A stretch of DNA of 64,000 nt from Pholiota molesta (Eukaryota; Basidiomycota; Agaricomycetes; Agaricales; Strophariaceae), in assembly GCA_014925825.1 (NCBI GenBank), contig JACGCK010000002.1:620001-684000 (forward strand), read 5' to 3'. A model generated the notes under the pieces. That model saw only the letters and a list, made by a program, of their open reading frames with translations, did not search any database and was not told where the DNA came from. This document shows positions 25,275-37,375 of the stretch, piece by piece. The position numbers and the translations under genes are program-made. Position 1 is the stretch's first letter. Each line of letters starts with the position of its first letter.

Positions 25275-25692
25275 GAATTTACACCTCGAAAGTCCAGTGG
25301 TTCAAGAGTCAACGATTATAAGGGAAGATACTCCTGCGTAATCGGGGTATGGGATACGGAGAAGGATGGGCAGGGTCTGGGATGCCTGCACAGCTTGCTC
25401 ATGATGGGCGATTGAGACGGTAACGACATGATGGTAGTAGCAATATTTGTTGTCACAGAACGCATGTAACGCCTGAAGGTCTCTATGTAGTATGTACGCT
25501 CAACTCAAAAGAACCGCGATCTCTGAAATTATGTATTTCCAAAGAAAAGTTACAAGAGAGAGAGAAATATGGTAGGAAAGATGTCCGCAATAATGTATGC
25601 TATGAACTGAAAATGTAAACACGATAACAATAAAACAGTCAGGGTCTGGTGGACACTACTAACAAGGCATAGGATACCAATGCAATGTCAGT
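25275..25692. other. Intergenic region
   Basis: Upstream of the glycosyltransferase and downstream of the secreted protein gene, both on the minus strand. It probably holds the 3' end of one transcript and the promoter of the other. No other feature seen. Confidence 0.45.
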
Positions 25693-26536
25693 TTAAACAG
25701 GAAGGCCAGAATTTATAGGCAGAGGGAGAGAAGACAGAGGGAGAGAAGGCGTATTGGGAGGGTTTCCAGGCATAGGAGGCGATGAAGGGTTCGCAGATGA
25801 AGAAGGAGCTGCAGCTGCAGCCGCAGCTTGAGTAGGTCCTGGAGCGCCTGAAGACATATAACTACTGGATCCAGCGCCAGAGTTGGTACCATCTCCGTCA
25901 CTCAAGGCGCCAGCGACAGGAGCGATAGGAAGACCGGAGGCTGCCCCACCGACCGCGCTCGTAACTGAACCAGCAGCACTGCCAACCGGAGCGGGGAGAT
26001 TAGAGGAGCTGAGGACGCGCGTGACCTCTTGGATGGCAGATTGGAGAGCGGCCATATCCTTGGGGTCAATGTTCGGAGCGGAACCAGAGCCAGTGCTATC
26101 GAGAGACTGAGCGGAGGCTGTACTTTTGAAAAGCGGCGCCAGAGCTTTCATCAGAGGGGGTCCAACTATTGGTATACCACTGATTACCGCGGGAATAGCG
26201 CCAATTGGGGAGGAAGCATCACGGATTGCCAAGTGCGAAGCTGAATGCGTTGAGTTGATAAAACTGTAGATAAAGCATCGCTATATAGCACTTACCATCA
26301 GCCTCCCTTTCCATCATGATATTAGATCTTCTTTGGATGAATCTCTTGTGTTGGCCTTCACTGAAGTGCGACGATGTTGGCGTGGTGGACGGCATGCAGG
26401 AGGCTTGGTTGGTGCCGGAGTGCTTCGACATCTCAGAATCTTGAGAGTGTGGGCCGGCTGGCGCAGCCAGACAGCTCGACGATGAAGATATGGCCAGTGT
26501 CGCGATCAGGATAGACGAGCTTGGGGGTAACTTCAT
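25693..26536 (-). CDS. Secreted Ala/Ser/Pro-rich protein with dibasic sites
   Basis: A protein of about 250 residues with a clear signal peptide, MKLPPSSSILIATLAIS ending near CLAAPAG. After it comes a short region with two dibasic sites (QHKRF and QRRSN), which resemble Kex2 cleavage sites. The rest is low complexity: DASSPIGAIPAVISGIPIVG, DPKDMAALQSAIQEV, an Ala run, and a Ser/Pro-rich tail. There is no membrane helix other than the signal, and few Cys. One intron of about 65 nt (GTAAGT to CATTCAG) separates the EAD and ASHLAIRD exons. No family is recognised. It may be a wall-associated or processed secreted protein; function unknown. Confidence 0.6.
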
Positions 26537-26877
26537 GCTGTCGAAGTACGCAGTTCGGATCGGAGTATGGGTATGGAGCAAATGTATGGCTGGTTTGGAG
26601 ATATAGTATGCTGGAAGTTAGGATGAGAGATGCAAAAAACCATGACCGAAACAATCGTATGAACTTATACTCAGGACGAGTTTGTTTAGGGGGAACAACT
26701 TGAGATATATGCGAGACTGAAATTGAGGTTTGGACTGCCAGGAAGACAACATGAGACTAGCCAATAGATAGGGACTGAACAGATGGTAGTTGCAAAAGAT
26801 GCTTTATGCATGTTTTCGGCGAGTCGATTGAAAACATTGAAGCATGAAGGACCATCGCAGGGCCTCTCCTCAACTCG
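26537..26877. other. Intergenic region
   Basis: Upstream flank of the secreted protein gene. No gene, RNA or repeat recognised. Confidence 0.4.
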
Positions 26878-27186
26878 TCATCTTCGACTCTGCATCTCCC
26901 ACATTTCGTCCTCGCCGTATGCACCTCGCCTGCGATGCGGGCCGTGACTTTGAGATTGAGCTCCAAGGACTGTGTACTCCCACAACGTAGACACAGATCG
27001 ACGAAGGGGAGTGCCTAGGCAGGACGAAAGGAAACACCAGAAGATAGCGGCAGTGCTATTGATGACGTGGTTCATTAGGCCAGGCGGTGGGATATATGAC
27101 GACAGATCTCACAAAAGCACGGCAAAGAAGGCGATTAGGGGCATGAGCGGCGCGAGTTTGCTGTCCGACGATGGGTCGGCGTCCAT
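26878..27186 (-). CDS. Small single-pass membrane protein, 83 residues
   Basis: A two-exon reading. Exon 1 is 27113-27186, a 57-nt intron (GTGAGA to AATAG) is 27056-27112, and exon 2 is 26878-27055. The protein starts MDADPSSDSKLAPLMP, has one strongly hydrophobic segment (LIAFFAVLFTAAIFWCFL), then a basic and charged C-terminal part (GTPLRRSVSTLWEYTV, RRRGAYGEDEMWEMQSRR). The splice sites are good and the joined frame is uniform, but no homolog comes to mind, and upstream exons cannot be excluded. Longer open frames here on other phases look accidental. Confidence 0.45.
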
Positions 27187-27598
27187 CAAGTTGGCGGTGT
27201 GAGGGAGGACGCGCTGGCGGGAATGCTGATAGAGAACCACCCGATGTGCAGTCGGCGACAAAGTAAGCCAGTGCTAATTCTGGATGATGTGTATCTGAGT
27301 TTGGGACGGAGACCGAATTGTTTTGGGGGTCCAACGCGCCGGGCAGTGCGCCTTGCCTGCTCAGTGCTCTCCGTGCCCCCTGCGGAGTCGTCGCCTGCGT
27401 CGATGTAAGTGGCCTCGTTTCCTTGTTTCGGGTCGTCGGTCGGGCACCCACTCCCTTGGGATGCCCAACGCAGTGGTACAGGCTCAGATTAGCTTCATCA
27501 GATTCCGCCAGGGCCTACCCACTCTTTCGGGTCTTTCCCACTTCTTCGCTATTCCACCATAACTTATGTTCTGCTCCTCCTACCTCTTCTAGATTATC
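27187..27598. other. Divergent intergenic region
   Basis: Between the small membrane protein gene and the CDF transporter. It probably holds promoters for both. An open minus-strand frame to 27451 lacks any domain. Confidence 0.4.
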
Positions 27599-29482
27599 AT
27601 GGCAGACTGTAAGGCTTCCTCAGAATCTACACTGAGCAAGGTCCATATTTCTCCACCATTTTGGCCATTTTTCTTATCCATTTGTCATCAGTCCTCCGAC
27701 ATAGTGGTACCTGATCAAACTGAATTTCATTCAGACATCGAGCGAGCATCGGGTTCCACTGCTCTCATTCCCGTCGATCCCTACCAAATTCGCGATGGCA
27801 TTCTTACAGAAGAAGAGCTAGCAGGCCTTCGCCGCCGCAGAAAGGGCAAGGCCGTCGCCAAATACCAATCGCGCCAAAATAACGTTCGTGATAACCGCGA
27901 GCCTAATTCTACAGCTTAATGAACGAATCGTGTCCAGCTCATTTCAGCTCTGCTGAAACCCATGGAAGAACACACCGAAGATGCAAAGGCAGAAGAGGAA
28001 GCACTTCGATTACCTGTGGGTTAATACCATTTTTTAGGGCAGATAGTCAGTGACCCATAATTTCCTTCTTCCAAGGTCAAGATCGCCATCTATGCTAGTC
28101 TGATATGCAATTTCGCTCTCTGTATTCTCCAGCGTGAGCTTTCAGATCGCCACATCCTTGCTTCATGTTGCTGACACTGCGCAGTCTATGCCGCTATCTC
28201 TTCTCTTTCGTTGTCACTTCTTGCCACTGGTATCGACTCTGTCTTCGACATTGGAAGCAACGTCTTGTTATTTTGGCTCCATCGAAAAGCGAATAGTTTG
28301 GATATCAACAAATGGCCAGTTGGAGGTGCCCGCCTTGAAACTATCGGGAATATTGTCTACGGTAATGGTACATATTTCGCTGAAAATTCCTACCTCTGAC
28401 ACCACCATTTCACAGGATTTTTGTGAGTGTCTTCCACAATCATCGAGAGGATTGCAACTATAACATCTCTCAAAGGATGGGCTCCGTCAATTTCGTAGTC
28501 ATTGTGGAGTCTGCTCATACTCTAATCTCAAAGAAGGGCGACGCCCTAGCTCCTTTCCATCTTCCGTCCATCATCGCAGTTGCTGCTGCTCTGGGTAAAA
28601 AATTGCCACCGTTTCACACCGTCATAATTGGCTAATCGATACACACAGCCGTCAAAGGCTTCCTATTCTTATATAGCTATTCGTTGCGAAAAAGCTCCAG
28701 TCAAGTACAGGTACTCTGGCAGGACCATCGAAACGACCTTTGGATCAATGGATTTGGTGGGTCGAATTGCTATGAATTTCGTCAATAAATTATTCAATGA
28801 TTCCAGGTATCCTCATGTCATGTGGAGGAAGCAAACTTCGCTGGTGTATGTACCGTTCTTCTATGAATGATGCTGGGATTTATTTTCCGCCTAGATCTGG
28901 ATCCCGTTGGTGCCATCATTGTCTGTTATCCTTTTTTTCTGGCACTTGTCTATTCTGATCAGGCTTCTTTCACAGATTGCTTTGGGCGTGATCATCTCCT
29001 GGGGTCGCACAATCTACCAAGAATTTGAACTTCTAGCTGGAAAATCTGCACCACATGAATTTTTGCAACTGGTCATCTACAAAGCAGCAACATTTACAGA
29101 CGAGATCGAGAAAGTGGACACAGTCCGAGCATACCATGTCCGTCGCTTTCGTCCATCATTCTTTATTCTTACTAAATATCTCTTTAGAGTGGACCAGTAA
29201 GGAAAATGCAGTATAGTTTTGTTCTCAAATTGACTTTTCCCCCAGGATTATTTCGTGGAGGTGGACGTCGTAATGGACGCCAATACCCCATTATGGAAAG
29301 CACACGATATCAGTCAACAACTACAAGATAAAATTGAGGTCCTTCCGAACGTCGATAGAGCTTTTGTACATGTAGATCATGAATGGACGCACGTCCCGGT
29401 ATGTTGTATTCTTCCTCTTCTAAGTAAAACCAGCTGACGTTTTCTTTTACAGGAACATCGGAAACCAAAATCGCCCATGTAA
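27599..29482 (+). CDS. Cation diffusion facilitator (CDF) transporter, DxxxD (manganese-like) type
   Basis: A divalent metal exporter of vacuole or other endomembranes. Landmarks: a cytosolic N-terminus ending RRRRKGKAVAKYQSRQN; helix 1-2 KIAIYASLICNFALCIL; the helix 2 site GIDSVFDIGSN; LHRKANSLDINKWPVGGARLE; the helix 5 site WQDHRNDLWINGFG; DPVGAIIIALGVIISWGRT; then the cytosolic domain DYFVEVDVVMDANTPLWKAHD with the FVHVDHEWTH end. Both metal sites are DxxxD rather than HxxxD, as in Mn-selective members, so Mn is an inference. About nine introns, including one whose exon is only the SGP codons before DYFVEV. The first exon is open across a possible intron at about 27640-27704, so the N-terminus is uncertain. 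Confidence 0.88.
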
Positions 29483-31351
29483 CAACGATTGTTATCACAA
29501 TTCCCTCATGACTTTTCAGGACTCTTCCTATATATGTGGTCACTAGTTTGATCTAGGTCACCGAGTCTTCGAATATACATTAACAATATCCGAATAATTA
29601 TATCTTACCCTTACATTTTTCCACCCTTCATAGAGCGTTGGACTACTACGTCGAGGATAGATTCCCTTAGAAGAAATCTACCATAGAACTACGCGGGTCA
29701 GCGACGGGAACGGAACGAATACACGACTGTCGGTCCTTGATTAATCAGTTCCCATTGTGCAAGCCATGTGTAGAAGACATGTTATGTGTGTAGCAAGTGT
29801 AACCGAATACGCTTGCCTGCTTTCGAGGTAGTGTGATGTTCTCTGATTCTTCTTGGAGCCTTCCATTGCTCACGTCGAAGGGCTACGACGCGGGTTCCAT
29901 TCAAAAACTTCTCCCTGCAACATAGGCAGCAGCGGTAATTATAAGCAATATTCCTCGGTCAATGTGTGAGAACGTGTCATTGGCTTTGACCTTGACTATT
30001 AAGGCGCTTTTGGGTAATTGTGATGTCAAACTTGCCAGAACTAGACTCCGAGGAAGTGTCTTCAGGTGTCTTCGCATCGTGTTAAATTTGAATTTCCATG
30101 CGGCGTGAGCCTTTCTGCGATCGTGGTGGTGGTGGCTATGATTATCTGATAAAACAACTAGTAAGTATGTGAATGGATACACATTCTTGGCCACATCATG
30201 AGAAACAGCAGGGCACTGTGGTTATCAGATAAGATGCTCATGCGAATATGTGCACATTTATGTGCGGTTTGTGTATAGAACGACGAGAAAGCCAGCCATT
30301 GGGATTATCAGATAAAACGACTATGTGAAGATATGCACATTTTTGATCACGTCTTGTCAGAGTGCGATGTGGTATGTACGAGCACAGAAAGCCAGTCAAC
30401 AGACGAAGCCATGCCTTGCCTAAGCGACGTGTATTCTCCGTCGAGGTTGCATGGAAGCAGGCTTAAGTTGGGGCCGCCGACAAAGTGGCATGTTGGGATC
30501 TTAAGGTGATCAAGATTATTGTCGTAATCTCGCGAAGTCAGTTGAACTGAAATCACGTACAATTGGGCCTAGCTCGAGGCTATGCCAGCATCATGGGCAA
30601 ATGCGTACGGTACGTGGAACAACTTGGGATGTCTTGGACTTGAATTGTGCGTTTGAGGCAAAATCCTGCCGACGACAGAAGCGTCCCTGCTAAAGCCGCA
30701 TGTGCACCCTAGTATTTTTTTTCCTGTGGCAAGACGCGAAGTAGGATGCAATGCGCTTAGTTTGAACAAGCTAGCAAAGAAGTGGGGAAGGTTCCGCTTT
30801 CCAATTGGCTTGCCATATACTGACACGTTTTCTAGCCAGTGAGAAGGTATTGGGGTGGAGCCTGACATGAACATAACCGCGAAAGAGGCGCGCTGAGTCA
30901 ACTTGAAGCTCGAAACTCTGTCCAGCGTTCAAGGCTGTGTTCCGACTGGTACTAGTAGCGGCATTCGTGGTGACTCTAATGGGGAGTCTGTGGCGGTACC
31001 AAGGAGGCGGGCAGAGGCATATATGGAAGACTGGGACGGAGAGGAGAGAGAGAGTGTGACACCCCTGTCCCGATTTGGAAGTTGAGACCAGTCAGGGAAC
31101 CCTGTATATACATCGCAGCTCTTGCGCTACACCGCTCAGTCCGACTCATCTGCCGCCCCTTTCACCCCATTCTCCGCGATATCTGCTCCAGATACTCGTC
31201 TATCGTTATCTCTTCTATCAACTTTCGTTCTTGTTCTCGCTTGGTTTCCACCCAAAAAGGGGTGTCCGCTCTTGCCCCGATAGTTCAACCACATCCGACG
31301 CGACATTTGCGCACGAAACCTTCATCCCCATTCTAGAGCTGTTATTCGTGA
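29483..31351. other. Long intergenic region with GATA palindrome repeats
   Basis: About 1.9 kb between the CDF gene and the kinase. Short open frames on both strands show no domain. The stretch 30120-30400 holds three imperfect units, each starting with a GATA inverted repeat. The last 300 bp are pyrimidine-rich and probably hold the kinase promoter and 5' untranslated region. Confidence 0.5.
30142..30398. repeat. Degenerate tandem units with palindromic GATA sites
   Basis: TTATCTGATAA at 30142-30152 and TTATCAGATAA at 30222-30232 and 30305-30315 are perfect or near-perfect inverted GATA repeats. Spacing is 80 and 83 bp. Units 2 and 3 also share a block like ATATGTGCACATT about 25 bp further on, and GAAAGCCAGYCA at about 30287 and 30387. 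The rest has diverged. They could be an eroded minisatellite or a cluster of binding sites for GATA zinc-finger regulators. Confidence 0.6.
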
Positions 31352-33493
31352 ATGGTCTGTAATTTGTTTATCTATCGTCTCGTCGATCGATTAGGATCTT
31401 ACTCTTATTCAGGAATCCCATCACCAAGATCCAGAAGAGCTTTACGTCAAGCAGGACAGGATAGGTTCGCCGACTTCTCAACATGTTTCGCAGTTTCTAA
31501 CATGATCATGCTCGAACAGGCAAAGGCTCGTTTGGAGAGGTTTATAAGGGGTGAGTCTACCACTGGAAGTCACCTTAGCCTCATTAATCTTATCAGTTCG
31601 TCCCTAGCTATGACAAGCGAACCCAAAAGACCGTGGCCATTAAGATCATCGATCTCGAAAGCGCGGAGGACGAGATTGAGGACATCCAGCAAGAGATACA
31701 GATCCTATCACAACTAGACTCTCCTCATGTTACAAAGTACATTTACATTTCATTTTTTTCACACCTGTGAACATGAACTCACGAATCTGTCAGGTATCAT
31801 GGATCATTTTTGAAGGGTTCTAATCTGTGGATTGTCATGGAGTGAGTGAATTTCTTGCTACACATTAATTTTCGTTGAATGTTTCGATAGATATTGTTCT
31901 GGTGGTTCATGCTCCGATCTGGTGAGAGTCAGACGGATGTACTGCCGCAAATGTTAATAACCTTTGTTTTCATATTAGATGAAACCGGGTGTATTCCGAG
32001 AAGAGTATATTGCAATCATCGTTCGTGAACTCCTTCGAGGTCTCGAGTACCTGCACGGCGAGGGCAAGCTACACCGAGATATCAAAGGTGTGTACTCATA
32101 CAGAACAATCTAGCTATAACTGACGCGTTCTTGTTAGCTGCAAACATTCTACTCTCCGCTGGCGGGGAAGTCAAGTTAGCAGATTTTGGAGTCTCAGGGC
32201 AGCTCTCAGGAACTTTGTCCGCGAAGAAGAATACCTTCGTCGGAACGCCGTATTGGATGTCTCCAGAAGTGATCAAGCAAAGCGGATACGACCACAAGGC
32301 TGATATTTGGAGTTTGGGAATTACTGCCATTGAATTGGCTATGGGCGAACCTCCATACGCCGAATTGCATCCAATGAAAGTGCGTATACCACGTCCTGCA
32401 CGAACATCTAGCATTAAAGATTATGTGCAGGTTCTGTTTTTGATTCCGAAGAATCCTCCTCCTACATTGGATGGTAATTTCTCGAAACCATTCCGAGAAT
32501 TTGTGTCCTACTGTTTGCAACGGGATCCACGCGAAGTACGATTTTACGCGCTATGTCCTATCTGTTGTTGATCCATCTGTGTAGCGCCCATCTGCTAGAG
32601 AATTGTTAAAGCACAAATTCGTCCGCATGGCTAAGAAGACGAGCTACCTAACAGAACTAATCGAACGTCATGAAAGATGGAAAGCCGAAGGAGGAGGAAA
32701 ACAGGAAGAACACGACAATGACGCAGATGCTGATTTGTGGGTATTCCGAGTTTATATTGGTTTTCCTCTTTATGGGACTTATCCTTATTTCCCAGACCGG
32801 ATAACGGCGAACTCGAAGACTTATGGGACTTCGGAACTGTGCGCCATGGAGGAAGGATAAATACCATTGGCCGCGCTCAGAACTCGATCCGTGCATCTGG
32901 CCCTCCGCTCACATGGGAGAACGACGTCAACGGTACTCCTACTCAGCATCGTAATGAGCATTCGCAATCTCCTACAAGACGCGTTTCAGCGTCGTCGCAA
33001 AATTCTTCTGTGACCGTGAAAGGAGAATTGCCGCCCTTACCACCTCCAGGCTCATCCCGATTTGAGCAAAGTACCGTAAGGCATATGCCCCCACCGGAGA
33101 AGTCTTCTGTACTCGAGCGACACCCGGACGATTATGAGGACTATGATGACCAATTTGTAGATACATACTCCTCCGCCAAGGGAAGTGTGATCCATCAAAA
33201 AATGCAAGATATGCACGTAGAAGATGACCTCCCTGACACCACAATGCTTGACTCGGTTATACTGCCTGCCATTGCCTCTGTAGGTCGTCGCGCTCTTACT
33301 TGATTTGACCGCGTTAACAATTTTGCCTATCTAGCTATTCCCAAGGGTGTCATCGCAAGAAGCGCGGGTCGCTCTCAGTGCCCTGCAAAGGGCGTTCACG
33401 GAGGCAGAGAGAATCATTCCAGGGGTAACCCTTGAACTCGTGAACGAGATCGTGGATTCTGTGGAACATGTAGAGGATGATCATGACCGGTGA
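31352..33493 (+). CDS. Ste20-family GCK-III protein kinase (Nak1/Kic1/Mst3-like)
   Basis: A Ser/Thr kinase that in fungi acts in the RAM/MOR morphogenesis network and cell separation. The kinase domain runs from [15 protein letters not shown] through [65 protein letters not shown] and [13 protein letters not shown]. The N-terminal catalytic domain and the [15 protein letters not shown] motif are typical of the GCK-III group. A variable Ser/Pro-rich tail follows, then a C-terminal helix region ([21 protein letters not shown]) that may bind a Mob or Cab39-like partner. The first coding exon is just the ATG at 31352-31354, followed by a 58-nt intron. In that frame a stop lies directly upstream, which supports the start. 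About a dozen introns; no frame breaks seen. Confidence 0.88.
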
Positions 33494-33748
33494 TGTCAAC
33501 GAATAACGTCCACCTGACTCCTCTGAACTCGGCTCATTATTGTTAAATTTGCATACATCCCTGTTACCCACCGTTGAGGAAATCTTGCTCTGCTCCTAAC
33601 TCGAATTACGCACATCTGTCTTTATCCCTTACATCGATTTGCTTTCTGTATCTCTTGTATATCATCCACATCGCAAGTAACTCGACCACAATAAAATAAA
33701 GATTTTGGAAAATGATATATTCATCATATGTACGAAAAATTGTCCCAA

Positions 33749-36700
33749 TTATGACGGTGCCGTCCGTTTCTTTTTACCCGCCGTTTTCTTCTTGGATCGT
33801 ACTACTTTGATAGTTTCGACAGGGCTATCTTCAGGCACCTCGTATTCCTGGAATGAGCTCAACCGTGAGGGTGTACCAGAACCACTGGGTGTCAAATTTG
33901 GTGTTGATTGAGAAGAGCCTTGTTGCTGGTGGTGCTGCAGAACGCCACCTTCAGGCATCTCACCGTCTTTATCGATAACGAAAGACCCCGAAAATGTATG
34001 CGATGCTGCTCTTAGTGATGCAAGACCATTGGATCGAAATTCTGTGGAAAGTTGAATTTAATCACCAAAAAGATAGAGACTCTTACCGGGGTCGATTGGG
34101 GGCATATCATCTAAGCGCACTACTGGTATAGAGTCGATATCTTCTGGGACTGATTTTGGACGGTCGTCGATGATGTAATATGGATCATCTTTCAACTGTT
34201 CCAGCCTCTCTGCTTTACGCTGTATAATCAATCAGTATGACCGATCTTCAATTAAAAGAGTAATATGTACCTTTTCGCGGAGCATTTTCTCCTCAAGAGT
34301 TTCCGTGTCTGACTCTATTGGAAGGAGCAACACCTGATTACCGTTCTCCTTTGTCTTCCTCTTCTTTCCAATTGCAGTGGACTCGACGTTCTTGCCTTTT
34401 CCTTTCTTACTCTTCTTCGCCTTCTTTTCATGATCATCATCTCCTTCGTCGGCCTTAACTTGGACAACTTCGCGGGGCGGAGGAACAATCCATGCATCGA
34501 GGTCCAATCCTTCTGGTACTGGAACACTAGCCTGTGCATTGGTCGCCACCGGATTAAGTTCGTAGCCACTGAAAAGAGGTTGGATGAGGTACAAGCTCTT
34601 AGGAAATCTCAGCTCATCGGATGAGGTAGATTCGTCTTGCGCCGACGAACTCTCCGAGAAGGGATTTGATGAAGCGATGTCGGATCTCGAACGATGAGAA
34701 CTAAGATCCGCTGCGATGAACGAAAAGAGTTCGAGTGTATTTGCGGCCTAAGAAAAATTGAGATTTAAGTCAAGCACTCTCACGGCTAAGCGATATCCTG
34801 CGTACCCGTTCTTGAACTTCGATATGCTGACTAGTTGAGAGTCGGCGTACACAATTTAGGATTGATTCTGTCGCTTGCTTCACCTCTGGTAGATCATTGT
34901 CATCCCATTTTTGCGCAATTTCAGAAGCCCAAAATCCAAATATCTTGGCAGCTGCTTGGATGTATGTAGCAATAATATCTGGGGCAAGGTTATTGATTTC
35001 TGGCTGCAGAAGATGAGGCAATAGCTTTTGGGGTTCTGCGAGTTCGCTATAGCCTCTGTCAGACAGTAGCAACACATAGCCAAGAAAAATACAAAACTTA
35101 CGAACAATATTCCCCACATATCCAAGCCGCTGCCCACAGCACCTCGGAGCAGCTACCTTCTTCCGATGCGTTGCTGATGATTAACCGTCACTCAGGAGAG
35201 TATACATGAGCGATACTGCGTAGCTTCGCGCCCCGCGGACCCTTCCAACTACATCCACCAGTTGATCACGAATTTCAGGTCCAACGTTGACTTGGGCCAC
35301 ATGTGCTAGATCGACCAAAACAGACAGATACCACTCAAAGTTGCTGACATTTTCGTATGTTGATCTTGAGCATAAGTTTAATATACATTTTGCCAACGTG
35401 AGCCGATATGCTGGTGATTGGGTCGGAGAGTGTAGCTTTTGAATAGTTGCAGTTGCAGTAGAAACGTTCTGTGCCAACGATTGAGCTGCAGTCGGTAGAC
35501 CTGATGATGATGTATCCCGGATGAGATGAGCTAAAAGTTGTTGTACAATGGATTGTAGATTCCTTCGATTGGCCTGCAACCAAACATTATGGATTAACAG
35601 GTGTTGTAAGCAAAATGAGAATAGATTATATACCATTGCGGACAGTAAATCTAGAGCACGCATGCGGATGCTAATGTCTTGATCGTTAACACTGGCAATG
35701 ATAGTATCTTGGTATTCTGTTATGAGATAAGGATGGGTGGGGACAATTTTTGCCATGGCTAGTAGGGCGATGTACTTCACTGAAGGTCGTAAGATTATGT
35801 GATTAAATGAACAAATATACAGAAAAGTAAAAAGACATACGATTCTGATCTGCATCTTGTATGAAAGTTGCTAATTTGGAGGTGCACATCTTTGCTAGGG
35901 AATCTCCAGAGGGGCCCTGCAGCATTCCGCCAATTATGCAAGTATGCACACATTCGTATAACAGGGAAATCGCGGGTGTCGTGGAGATAAGATCTGTGAT
36001 GGGTGGCTGTAGTTTCTTCACCAAGCGGGGTTCATGAGGCGACAATGAACCGAACTGCGAAGTGTCAGAATACGTGGAGTACACAGTTCAAGGGAGTTTT
36101 GTACCAGTTTGACGATCTTAATGAGCATCCAGTTATTTGTTGAAGATGTAAGAAGATAAAAGAGTTTGGGGGCCAATGACAGGTAATCTTTTGGATTGCG
36201 TCGGGCGAGTTCACAGAGCACATTGACAGTCGCAGCAGTGACAGCTGCCGAATGGATTTTATAAGAAGACCAACGGCAAGAAAAATCATACTCACAAGGA
36301 TCAGGGTCATCTAGCTTCTCTTCAAGACGAGCTCGAGCCAGGGTGATAGCTTCCGGATATTTCACGAGAGTCTTATACAGGGCGAGAATGGCGCGTTTTC
36401 TGATGTTTGGACGAGAGTGATTCAACATCGCAATGAGTTCCGGTGCAATATCGCGGGAAAGTTCTGGAGTGACTATATGTGATAGACCGTCTAAAGTTAC
36501 TGCAATATCTGCAGGATTTGAGCTCAAGTCCTGAGGAATAAATAAACATGATGTCAAGCATGAGGCTCATGACGAACCTTTTTCAGTAGATTTGTTGTCA
36601 GCATAAGAACATCAGTGTCCTGTTCGAAGGACTGTGCAGCTGCGAGATATCCAATGCTCTTGAGGTGCACCTTTGGGGACGACATTACTTCCACGACATG

Positions 36701-36957
36701 GAAAGAAGCCCAACTCATGTCGTAGCCAAGCATATCGAGCTAGTGGTATATAATAAGCTGATCAAACTGGGCATTTCGCAAAAAAGCAAGGCAAAACTTA
36801 CATATGTGAGTTTGAGCACAGCTCCTGCTTTCAGTTCCATGTCGTCTGTCTTGATTTCATGCCTAATCTCGTCGACTGCCTTTGCGATGAATTTGGCTTC
36901 ATCTTTCTTGTTTGCGCGTAACCCTCGAACAAGATCTTGTAATGTCCGTTCCCACAT
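33749..36957 (-). CDS. APL5: AP-3 adaptor complex delta subunit
   Basis: A large subunit of the AP-3 coat, which sorts cargo from Golgi or endosomes to the vacuole. It starts MWERTLQDLVRGLRANKKDE, then the HEAT-like adaptin trunk: KLTYLDMLGYDMSWASFHVVEVMSS, NLLKKDLSS, LNHSRPNIRKRAILALYKTL, SLAPKLFYLLTSSTNNWMLIKIVKLFGSL. A hinge rich in Lys/Glu (KKAKKSKKGKGKN, EEKMLREKRKAERLEQL) and a basic C-terminus (RSKKKTAGKKKR) follow; no ear domain is visible. The DLVRGLRA start and the Lys-rich hinge favour delta over the alpha or gamma adaptins. About ten introns. It converges on the kinase gene with 255 bp between stops, and its start faces the RhoGEF gene. Confidence 0.92.
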
Positions 36958-37375
36958 TTAGGCCAGCGGTTGGAGGTGTCTTACGAAGGCGATAGGATGG
37001 TCGTATGATAGTATCCCACCATGTAAGATTGAGTATGCTTTCTAAATGACGTTCATTCGCGTCCAATATACTCACGTGACCTACTTAGCTTCCTCTTGCC
37101 GTTCGCCGAACCGTTCGGCGTTCAGGCGCGCAACATGTACATCGTGTCGTCCTCCCTGCATCGTGGCAGTGCGACCGCCACGGTCGAGTTCCTGCAAATC
37201 CAGCTTCATGCTTGCCACCACAAGCTTCTTCCCCCTGCGTAACATCCTGGATGCTGTTTCTGTAGCTCGCCTCTGTCGACCTTGAGTGTTTTGAATTCAA
37301 TCTGAATTAGCAATTCACCGCTGAACAAGATATTACTGAGTACTACTTGATTGTCAGCTGGTACGAAATATCTTC
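36958..37375. other. Divergent promoter region
   Basis: 418 bp between the divergent AP-3 delta and RhoGEF genes, presumably carrying promoters for both. The RhoGEF start is not certain, so its edge is approximate. Confidence 0.4.

Noticed and set aside
27056..27451. Minus-strand frame of 131 codons
   Set aside because: It has no domain, starts in the middle of a divergent promoter region, and overlaps a better two-exon reading in another frame.
30569..30901. Minus-strand frame of 110 codons in the long intergenic region
   Set aside because: It shows no recognisable domain, signal or splice context.
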